Shown here: piece after piece, positions 10,806-20,100 of the stretch
Layout of the letters: each line of letters starts with the position of its first letter
Numbering within the stretch: the first letter of the stretch is position 1
NCBI RefSeq assembly: GCF_963855985.1
Contig: NC_087091.1
Location: 15,568,154-15,632,153, forward strand
Origin: Ostrinia nubilalis
Taxonomy: Eukaryota; Arthropoda; Insecta; Lepidoptera; Crambidae
Reading direction: 5' to 3'
DNA: 64,000 bases
Made by a program: the position numbers and the translations under genes
The notes under the pieces: model-generated
What the model saw: the letters and a program-made list of their open reading frames with translations, nothing else
The model's database searches: none
Told to the model about the DNA's origin: nothing

Positions 10806-12688
10806 TAATAGGTAGCTTTCCCTCCGCAACCTTATTGGTATTCCATGTATGTGTCTTTTAACTGAGTTCTGTTAAACATTTCATGTAAAATTTTTTCAAT
10901 TATAACTCTATTTACATCTGCATCTGTAAGCAAGGATTCATGTTCTCCAGCCCAGATGCCGAGTAAACAGAATCGTCTTTCAGTGACGTGCAGCTGCCCC
11001 TATATTTGACCCACTGACCTATTTTTTTATTATTTATTTGTGTCAGTGTGCTCTTCTAAAGAGTGAAGACGATTGTATGTAGGTACTATTAAAATGTAAT
11101 TTTAACTCATTGGTTTTGTCTCATATTTGAGGAATGTATCATGAGTAGAGTCTTAGTTTAAAAGGATGCCAACGATTTAAATTTCAATAGGTAGACAAAA
11201 TTCAGAATTCTTAATTATCAAAAATTTTAGCTTTCTCCAGTAACACTGGTATTATTATACTGTGACTCATCAAAGTCATCATTGTCAAAAATATTGACAA
11301 ATCGAGAACTGTCACGGCCAAAAAACTGGCACGCGTCCGTCCTCCGTAAGCGCCACCGCGCGACTGATTGAGATTGTCCAAGCCGTCATGGGCGATTTTT
11401 TCCACATTTTTTAACATAGTAACTAAATAAGACGCAATATAAAAATTTCATCCGTTAAAAGCCCTCAAGTTATTTCTGAACTTTAGTTTAGTAAAAGATT
11501 CAGAATCTCAAATCGCTTATTTTAAAAATAAAACCATAATTAGAAAACGAATAGAGGTAACTTTGGGAATTTATTCTATCGAGTCAACTTCATCAAATCG
11601 TGTTTCCATCCGTTAATAGCCCTAGAAAATATCCTCAACTATGCCCAAAAAAAATCTTAGCCTTTTATTTTACTGTTTAGTACCTCAAAAATGAAAAATG
11701 AAAACCTCATTTTCGCCATTTTCTCTGTTACCCGGCCTTAAAGGTGAAGGTGCCCGATGCGTATATGGAGGCATCTTTAAGCTTGCAAACTGCGTTTTAC
11801 TTTTTAAAGTCTGGTTTAAAATGTTCCTTGGAATATAGCGAATATCGAACAATCTAATGAAAGTGTAATTTATTCATTCTGTCGTCAAATAACTTGATTA
11901 ATAGCGCCACCCGTGACGCGCTGGTTATATTTTAACGTGGACTTTAGAACGGCCTATTGTATGCAAATGAAATGGAAGACCAATGCTCATTGTACCTCTA
12001 ATGTGCCTTGCGCGATTTTCAGTCAATTTTGACAAATATTTGTATTTGTTTCGTAGTTCTTTTAAGTTAAAAACAAACTAACATGACACCGGTAACGGTG
12101 GTGTAGAAAACTATAAAGATATTTTATTATTATATCAACATTTCTATCAAAAGTTTTAACTGAAACGCCTTAATATTACCTATACTAATTTTTAAAAATC
12201 TCGCAGGTCCTTTTTCATAACCTGCTATTTTTAAGTTCTACCCTTTTTATGCTTCGTCAAATATGTCCTTTATGCTAAGGTCGTAGTCACTGTTTCCATC
12301 CTTCGTGTCAATGTCATCATATTTTTCTCGGTCAGAATTTTGGGATTAAAAATATCCCTTTATGACATTGGACACAAAAACAAAAGGCAACGCAGATAAG
12401 CAATGATCTGCAGGTCCTCAACATAATATTGTTTTAGTTAGACTATCAACGACTTACGACTCCCCAGGTATAAAAAGTACCACATGCATCATAAAAAGTA
12501 TTCAAAACATGACCAAGTGCTACATATTTCAGTCCATAAACCTGGGATAGGCTATCGATCCATTTGCAGTTATCATTTTATCTGGTGATCGCAAACACTG
12601 ACTGCGATTCTTATCGCGTAACGTACTCGCGAGCTGAAGACGCGTAATATTGTGAATGAGAAATATACGAGTAAATTGCATTGTGCTA
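10806..12688. other. Spacer without recognised gene
   Basis: A GC-richer island at 11305-11400 gives a 68-codon minus-strand open frame with no recognisable motif. A small palindrome CACCGGTAACGGTG lies near 12087. No exon or RNA gene was found. Confidence 0.4.
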
Positions 12689-12891
12689 TACAGGGTGTTA
12701 CTTTGCATTCTTGCCATATTTACAGAGGTTACTATATTACTGATACTGAACACAAATCCGTAAAAAAATAATGCCCGAAAAAATTTTTTTTTAATCTTGA
12801 GTATTTTATTTTATCGACAATCTGTTAAACACATCACTAATTATCGTAACGCATGCACATCACTTGTTGGCGATGGCGATGAAGACTTTTT

Positions 12892-13638
12892 TATAGCCTG
12901 ACCAGGAACATAAAAACCCTGGCATAGAGGCGCTTCAATTGCATTTGATAGTGCAACACTGAGTACAGTCGTACCTGTGTTAAATTAATAGGCTAACTTT
13001 ATGTATCAGGATTCAGGATTACGGGCTAATTTGATATTTTCATAAATTAACGAAACAATATTATTATAGGTAACCTGGTTTAAATAAATTAAATGAAACC
13101 ATCAATCGAGCTAGTAGGATTTATTTTATTATTCATCAATAATCAAATTCAGAACTTGAATATTCAACTGCAATGTCTGCTCATGAACGCTTCAAACTCG
13201 GTACTTCTTTCCCAATTCCATAAAATTCAACACTTAGAAAGTGACAAAAAACTTTAAAATAGGTAGTTGAAACAAACCACAGCTAATTTTCATAGTGGAC
13301 TGTACTATACGATAAACATGTCAGTCAATTTGACAACCTTTGTTGGAAACATTATTCAATGAAAATATTGTCCGAACCCTTGGTATTTCTCTTCGACAAA
13401 TACTTTAACACATTGTGAACCACTTTTCTTTCACGACTATAAAAAGATTTTAGCAATTTCATTCACAAAATCAATTGCGCACATTTAAAATAAAGTTTGT
13501 TTACACTTTGACAGCAATAGACTGACATGCAAGGTGACATGTCAATGAAGTTTTCAGTTACTGTTGCCATTAAAAGAAATTAGTACCATTAGTTTTCCGC
13601 AACATGGCGAGGGTTTTTATGTTCCTGGTCAGGCTATA
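12892..13638. mobile_element. Non-autonomous TA-flanked element nested in the mariner
   Basis: It has perfect 26-bp inverted ends: AGCCTGACCAGGAACATAAA onward at 12895, and the mirror ending TTCCTGGTCAGGCT at 13635, with TATA on each side. The interior is AT-rich with no transposase. The 73-codon open frame 13564-13785 starts in its right arm and is not a gene. Confidence 0.88.
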
Positions 13639-13854
13639 CTTTTTATTGTATTTTTAAATATCTATTGCAATCTATTGTCTTTAAAATGTCTTTTTGACAC
13701 TTGTAAAAAACTGAGAAATCCATCAATCACAAATCACGTTACAAATAATACAAAAATGTCTGAAGTGTATTCAAACAACGAATAATTTAATCAAAATGGT
13801 GCTTGAAGTGTCTGTAAGACGTCTTAGACGAAATGCTTGATGACGTACCCTTAG

Positions 13855-14103
13855 CGTTACACCAAATGCTCTACTACCAGCAGGATGGTGCTCCCCCACA
13901 ATAAGGCTCAATAAGGACGTCAAGTGCGCGAATAATACGTTTGGTGAACAGTGGATTGGACGAGGGGTCCAGTAGCTTGGCAACCACGATCCTCGGACCT
14001 GACACCAATGGATTTTTGGAGTGACTTGAAACGACTGGTATGCGCAGAAGAGATAAACAGTGTAAACGCGTTACATGAAAGGATTGTTTTAGTGAAACTG
14101 TGA
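13855..14103 (+). pseudogene. Mariner transposase, C-terminal remnant
   Basis: In shifting frames this stretch reads YQQDGAPP, then FGEQWIGRG, then WQPRSSDLTPMDFW, and finally VNALHERIVLVKL before a TGA. These are the hallmark blocks of the C-terminal half of a mariner transposase DDE/D domain, including the QDGAPPH-like block and the DLTPMDF block. The reading frame has a stop right after QDGAPPQ and at least one frameshift near 13956. The N-terminal DNA-binding half is missing. The remnant sits inside the inverted ends of the parent element and downstream of the nested insertion, so the copy has been inactive for some time. Confidence 0.88.
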
Positions 14104-14693
14104 GACAAAACGTTTATGTGTTACGAAAACTAAAGCGAAAAACCTACGCTTCGCCGTGCTAGGCTAGACTGTGCCTTCATCAGAACGGAGGACACTTTGA
14201 ACACTTGCTTTGCAGTACATAAACTTTGTAAGTAGGAACTTATAAATAAATAATTAATTGTGAATAAGGTGATTTCATTTCATACTCAATTTATTAATTT
14301 GTAAAAATAGGGTACAATGTTAAAATCAATTAAAATCCTAATAATTATTACGTATTTTTGACGGTCCTAAGCCCGTAAAGTAGTAAGGAAAATCTGAAAT
14401 CAACTGAAGAGTATTTTAAAATAATTATTATGACTGGATAAAAAGGCTGGTACCCAGAGCCATAAAACAACAGATTATTAAGAACTAGGCCACGCCTACT
14501 AGGTTTATTCCACTTGCACCTGTAGAACGTGCGAGACAAAATGGGTTTATTCCAATTTGTACTGAAAAACCAAATTTACTAAAATCTTAGTGTACTTTCT
14601 TTATGGGAGTCTCTTGTTTATTTTAAATAATAGGTATTTTTCCCTACTTTAATCTCTGTGAATATGGCAAGAATGCAAAGTAACACGGTGTAT

Positions 14694-14985
14694 TTATCAT
14701 CCATCATCACTTCAGCCTCACGACAAATACTGCTAAACATAGGCCTACCCAAGAATTTCCATATTGCCCAGTTGGTAGCGGCTTGCATCCAATGCTTTCC
14801 TGCTACCTTTATGAGGTCGTCGGTCTCCCTTTCATCATCATCTTCATCTCACCCATAAGACGTCCGCTGCTGAACATAGGCCTCCCCCAATGCTTACCAT
14901 GTTGCCCGGTTGGTAGCGGTCCAGCGCCTTCCTGTTACCTTTATGATGTCATCGGTCGACGTCCGACGCCGCGTTTTCCATCTCC
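14694..14985 (-). mobile_element. Two tandem copies of a non-LTR retrotransposon ORF2 3' end
   Basis: Two successive blocks (about 14697-14830 and 14833-14980) each contain AACATAGGCCTMCCCMA and TTGGTAGCGGC on the + strand. In the minus direction these encode the end of a reverse transcriptase ORF, the 'KVAGRRW...SLGEAYVQQW' type. Both are 5' truncated and broken. Confidence 0.78.
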
Positions 14986-15123
14986 CTTTCTGTTTATGCA
15001 ATAAAGATTAAATAGCTGACGGATTTCAATAATTGAAGGGTCATCGACCTTTTTTATAGAGTAGCAAGCTATTCCATAAGTAGATCACCGTCGATCGAGA
15101 TAAAACCTTGTCGCTAATGACAA

Positions 15124-15332
15124 CCAGTTAAAAATCCATTACTGACCCTACCTACACAAACTATTTCTAATTTGTCTCTCTCACTCGCCATGGTTAACCC
15201 ACAGGAGTGAGTAAGAGACTGACAGCCAGTTAAAAATCCATTACTAGACCCTACTACGCTATCGATTTCGAAATTTGTCTCTCTCAATCACCCTAATTAA
15301 CCCATTAGAAAGAGTAAGAGACAATATTTACA
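15124..15332. repeat. Two imperfect 102-bp repeats
   Basis: CCAGTTAAAAATCCATTACT starts at 15124 and again at 15226. Each is followed by AATTTGTCTCTCTC and a GAGTAAGAGA block. They share their end with the satellite that follows and look like a degenerate edge of it. Confidence 0.75.
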
Positions 15333-16263
15333 GAGTAGACCCCTAACGAAACTGGGTCATCCCATTTGAAACAATCCGCACTGATTGGCCATAATGCGTC
15401 TGCCAGTGCGCGTGCACTGAACTATGCTATGATTTACGATAAGCCTGGTTACCATTGGAAAGAGTAAGGCCCTTTTTACATGTCCCGGTTGCCGGCTAAC
15501 CGGCGCCGGGTACCCGGTGGTGAAGTGTATAGGCATGGTACGTAGCTTTCACATGTACCGGCGTAATTAATCCGGCATGCCCATACACTTCACCACCGGG
15601 TAGGTACCCGGCGCCGGTTAGCCGGCAACCGGGACATGTGAAAAGGGCCTAAGAGATAAATAAATATTATTCATTCACGGAGTAGACCCCTAACGAAACT
15701 GGGTCATCCCATTTGAAACAATCCGCACTGATTGGCAATCATACGTCTGCCAGTGCGCGTGCACTGAACTATGATTTATGATAAGCCTCGTTACCCTTGG
15801 AAAGAGTAAGAGATAAATAAATATTATTCATTCACGGAGTAGACCCCTAACGAAACTGGGTCATCCCATTTGAAACAATCCGCACTGATTGGTCGTAGTG
15901 CGTCTGCCAGTGCGCGTGCACTGAACTATGATTTATGATAAGCCTCGTTACCCTTGGAAAGAGTAAGAGATAAATAAATATTATTCATTCACGGAGTAGA
16001 CCCCTAACGAAACTGGGTCATCCCATTTGAAACAATCCGCACTGATTGGCCATAATGCGTCTGCCAGTGCGCGTGCACTGAACTATGATTTATGATAAGC
16101 CTCGTTACCCTTGGAAAGAGTAAGAGATAAATAAATATTATTCATTCACGGAGTAGACCCCTAACGAAACTGGGTCATCCCATTTGAAACAATCCGCACT
16201 GATTGGCCATAATGCGTCTGCCAGTGCGCGTGCACTGAACTATGATTTACGATAAGTCTCGTA
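15333..16263. repeat. Tandem satellite, 157-bp period, ~4.7 copies
   Basis: GAGTAGACCCCTAACGAAAC recurs at 15333, 15680, 15837, 15994 and 16151. The last four starts are exactly 157 bp apart. The first interval is longer by 190 bp: 185 bp from an inserted MITE with its target duplication, and 5 bp from a small internal repeat. Each unit contains AATCCGCACTGATTGG and CTGCCAGTGCGCGTGCACTG. The last copy is truncated. Confidence 0.93.
15465..15652. mobile_element. 182-bp palindromic MITE with TAA duplication, inside satellite unit 1
   Basis: The element 15468-15649 starts GGCCCTTTTTACATGTCCCG and ends CGGGACATGTGAAAAGGGCC. Its arms of ~68 bp are nearly perfect. TAA stands on both sides (15465-15467 and 15650-15652). 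Neighbouring satellite units carry the uninterrupted site GAGTAAGAGATAAA, so TAA is a true 3-bp duplication, as made by PIF/Harbinger transposases. Confidence 0.9.
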
Positions 16264-16686
16264 ATTGTCGGTTTCGCGTTGAGACTGGAGTAGCTCTCAA
16301 GTTCAACAGCTAGGTACTGGCGGTTCCGATAAGACAATATTTGAATTCTATAGCAATGTGAGTTGTTATTATGAATTTGCGTATTAATTTTCAATAGCTG
16401 TCATCACTTTGAGGTGGTTTAAGTTGACTAATTTGTAATTATTTTTACCTACATTATTACATCGGGGATGTATCATCAAGCATCATCGTCCCATCTCACC
16501 TGATCTAAACTAACACGAATCTATATTTGTCTCTGTTCAATCAGAGAGAGGGTCGTGCTCTACAATAGAAACGAAAGGACTTGAAAAGACTTAGCTTGAA
16601 GATGGTGATGATTTCAAATTAGTGTTGTACATTATCAAAGGATTTCAGTCCTCAAATCTGAACTATTCACTCGTCAAAATTATAAA
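16264..16686. other. Spacer or upstream CdsA intron
   Basis: No exon is seen. If the upstream CdsA exons lie outside the window, this stretch is intronic, as may be much of 1-16.9 kb. Confidence 0.4.
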
Positions 16687-16853
16687 AGGTTACCCGGGAC
16701 GAAAGCAACTATGAGGCTAAAGTGGCCAAGTGTCATCTGTTGAAGCATAAAAAGCAATATTTTCTCTATGCACTTTGTACAAAATACATCAGATTAAGAA
16801 TAAAACCAATTTAGTCACTTTAGCCTCATAGTTGCTTTCGCCCCGGGTGACCT
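16687..16853. mobile_element. MITE just upstream of the first CdsA exon in the window
   Basis: The left arm AGGTTACCCGGGACGAAAGC and the right arm GCTTTCGCCCCGGGTGACCT pair with few mismatches over about 40 bp. Inner arms are AACTATGAGGCTAAAGTG / CACTTTAGCCTCATAGTT. It lies 95 bp before the splice acceptor at 16948. Confidence 0.88.
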
Positions 16854-16948
16854 AATATGGATTATTGTTTTTTTTTTCGAACATAACAGTTTTAATTTTC
16901 CACATGTTTAATTGAATTACGTCATTAATTTACTAAACTCTCTTCCAG

Positions 16949-17115
16949 GACTGATCTGGTTCATAGTGCCGGTGTCGATGATAATCTGCAATGACGTCAT
17001 GGCGTACGTGTTCGGATTCTTCTTCGGGAAGACGCCTCTCATCAAGCTGAGTCCCAAGAAGACCTGGGAAGGATTCATTGGAGGTGGATTCTCCACTGTC
17101 ATATTTGGACTTGTG
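16949..17115 (+). CDS. CdsA: CdsA exon: membrane segments and [10 protein letters not shown] block
   Basis: The acceptor tcttccag ends at 16948 and the donor gtaaga starts at 17116. The exon opens with the last two bases of a split codon, then [19 protein letters not shown], a hydrophobic span. GRTP-like [20 protein letters not shown] follows, and FSTVIFGLV enters the next membrane span. These blocks are conserved in eukaryotic CDP-DAG synthases. Confidence 0.96.
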
Positions 17116-20100
17116 GTAAGAAAACCTTTTTATACCTAACGGATCGGCTGGTGCTGAGCAGAAGTGTTGAAAAAACTCGGTCACCTTTGTCAGCCTTTTA
17201 TAGACAGAAATAAATAGAACACTTGTAGACTTGGGCACGTTTAAGTCGGATCATCAGAATTATCCAAACCTAACTGCCATGATCAAGGAGCTTTATTTGA
17301 GGTTCTTAAACAAAGCTATTGACACCTAGAACTAATCAGATATACATATCTGTGTTACTTTGATGATGGAAATATTTTTCCGTGAAGTTAAAATAATTAG
17401 CTTTATTTATTCTTCTTCTGATTTGCTCTCGAGAGAAGGGGCGATCTAAAACTCCTGTACTCTTCTGATTAATCGTCGCAGGCGGGCATTTAATCTGCTG
17501 CAACTTTATATCTGGATCTAGATCCAGATATAAAGTTGCAGCAGTGAGAATTCCAAATGAGAATTATCCCATTCTAGATATTAACCACGACTTCAACGTC
17601 AATAACCTGCATTGTTACAGCTCTCCTACATGATGTCCCAATACCCGTACCTGGTGTGCCCGATCGAGTACTCGGAATCGCTCGGCCGCATGACGATGGA
17701 CTGCGAGCCGTCGCAGCTGTTCCGTCTGCAGGAGTACACGCCGCCTCAGTTCGTGCAGCCTGTCATGAAAGTGGTGAGTTGCCTTAGCATTTGACAATAT
17801 CTTCACGTAACTTAGAGGACGGAAAACGCAGCGTGAGACGTCCTGGACAAGCTGGACCGACGACATCATAAAGGTAGCAGGGAAGCGCTGGACGTAGGCC
17901 GCATCAGTCAACATGGAAAACATTGGGGGTGGCCTATGTTCAGCAGTGGACGTCCTATGGCTTATGATGATGATGAACTAAGAGGAGGCATATGCATTAC
18001 ACATCAGTCCAGTGTCTATCCACATCAAGGAAGCATGGCCTGCATCTCAATTTATGGAAAGTGATGGTGCGGCTGAAGGTGGAAGGTTGCTGTTCCCTAA
18101 CTGGGTCCACATTGATCTGCTTGAATTGTAAGACCTAAATGTGGTGGAGCAATAAAGCATTGAGTATTGAGCATCATCCGGAATCCTCAACCAAAGAAGA
18201 ACTGGCTATCGTACTTCCAACTGCCGGAACACAACAATGTTGTTACATTGTTGTTATGGTGACAAATTTTGGTAAGATGGTGGTAGCTAGCCAGGCGGAC
18301 TTATACAAGCTTGAAACTGAACAGAAATCTGCCCCTACTTGGAATAGAACCCGGGACCTCTGGATCTGAAGCAGGTGGACTTACCATTAGACCACGTATA
18401 GTATAATAATATGATGTCCCAATACCCGTACCTGGTGTGCCCGATCGAGTACTCGGAATCGCTCGGCCGCATGACGATGGACTGCGAGCCGTCGCAGCTG
18501 TTCCGTCTGCAGGAGTACACGCCGCCTCAGTTCGTGCAGCCTGTTATGAAAGTGGTGAGTTGCTTGGTCAGGTCTCTTACAGCAGTGTTCAATGACAGTT
18601 TAATTTTCCCCGGGACAAACTTGACCTTCACTATAAGTTGGGTTTTTATTGGCGGTCAAGTACTAGATCCTGGCTACACAGGAGTTGCAGCGGTGGGAAC
18701 GAGTGATGAGAATAGTACCGTTACAGCAATGGTTGTTCTGTGGCTGAAATCATAATAATGATGATATCTTCACTATAACTTTAAACGCTTTAACTTTGTT
18801 TAAGTATCTTCACCACATGTCCACTGCTGGAAGAAGTTCATGCTCATTATTTTTCAGCAAAAAGTTCAGGATCGTTTCGCTTTGGTACGTTAGTAAAAAA
18901 ACTGTGTGCCGACTTTAATAAATATACATTTATACGAATGTTTCATTGTCTAACAGCTTATTGCAACTTACCAGTAACATGCTACTGGTTTTTTGGTCTT
19001 TTATTCAAGCAATCTTTACCAATTTGCTTGATGTTCGAATCAAAATTCAATTCGGCTATATTTTTCATAGACAGTCAATTAACAGGTGATCAGTCAATAC
19101 TATATCAAATCCATTCTATAAATAACTCCATTTTTCCCACAGCTGGGCATGGAGAAGTTCAACATGTACCCGTTCATGATCCACTCGCTCGCACTCAGCA
19201 TCTTCAGCTCGGTCATCGGGCCGTTTGGAGGCTTCTTCGCGTCTGGATTCAAGCGTGCGTTTAAGATCAAGGTGAGTTGTTATTTACTTATTCATTAACG
19301 CCATTCAAAATGGTACATACAGTGTTGTTAGTAGTAAGCGAGTATGTATTTTCTGTAGACTGCAGTCTCCTATTAAACGCTATACGCGGCATACGACGTT
19401 AGTGTCACGTTTCTATAGACGTCCATACACCGATGTCAAAGTCTGAAAGAGACTACAATAGTACATTTCTAGCGATAGAGCAGTTTTTCAATTAATTTTT
19501 TTATGCAAGGCAGGTATTTGACCGCAATGAGGGCTATCGTTTTAGCGCTCACCAGTTAGCGCCACTGTAGAGTAAGGTCCTGTCACTTGCTAGTAGCGAA
19601 GACAGTGGCGCCAACTTGTGAGCGCTAAAGTGGTAGGAGGACTATCGCATTTGCACTCATCAAGATGGCGCCACTGTAGAGTAAGGTCCTGTCAATCGCC
19701 AGGGGTGCCAACTGTTAAGTATAAAAACGATAGCCCTCATTGCACCTGGTGTTAAGTGAGAACTGAGATGCAGTCTAGGATGGTACATATCTGCCCTGTA
19801 AGTGCCTATTCACTCTCGCAAAAAAAGGCCTGAATTATAGTGTTCAGGAAAGACAGCAGCAGGCAGCGAATTCCAGTCCCTAGCTGTTCTATAGGACCAT
19901 TCTCACTCATCCTGTGAATAACATGAAGCGACTAAAGGTCAAATTGTAAATATCAGGCCTTCTCAACCCGTTTGGCCAGCCTGTAGACCACATCCTTCGT
20001 TTGCCTCTGATTAGTTAGTCATTTTCCTGTCCTAGACATTAAGGCGATTATCACACTGCACTGCGCTCCGCCGCGGTACGCGGTACGACAGATTTAATAA

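Larger units (their letters stand above)
12689..14692 (+). mobile_element. Degenerate mariner-like transposon with TA duplication
   Basis: The inverted ends CAGGGTGTTACTTTGCATTC (12691) and GAATGCAAAGTAACACGGTG (to 14690) pair over about 40 bp, with TA on each side. A separate element of ~747 bp (12892-13638) is nested in it. Without that insert the mariner is about 1.26 kb, a usual mariner length. The remaining transposase is the broken piece at 13855-14103. Confidence 0.87.

Noticed and set aside
15333..16263. Protein-coding tandem repeat
   Set aside because: The 157-bp period is not a multiple of three and no frame stays open through the units.
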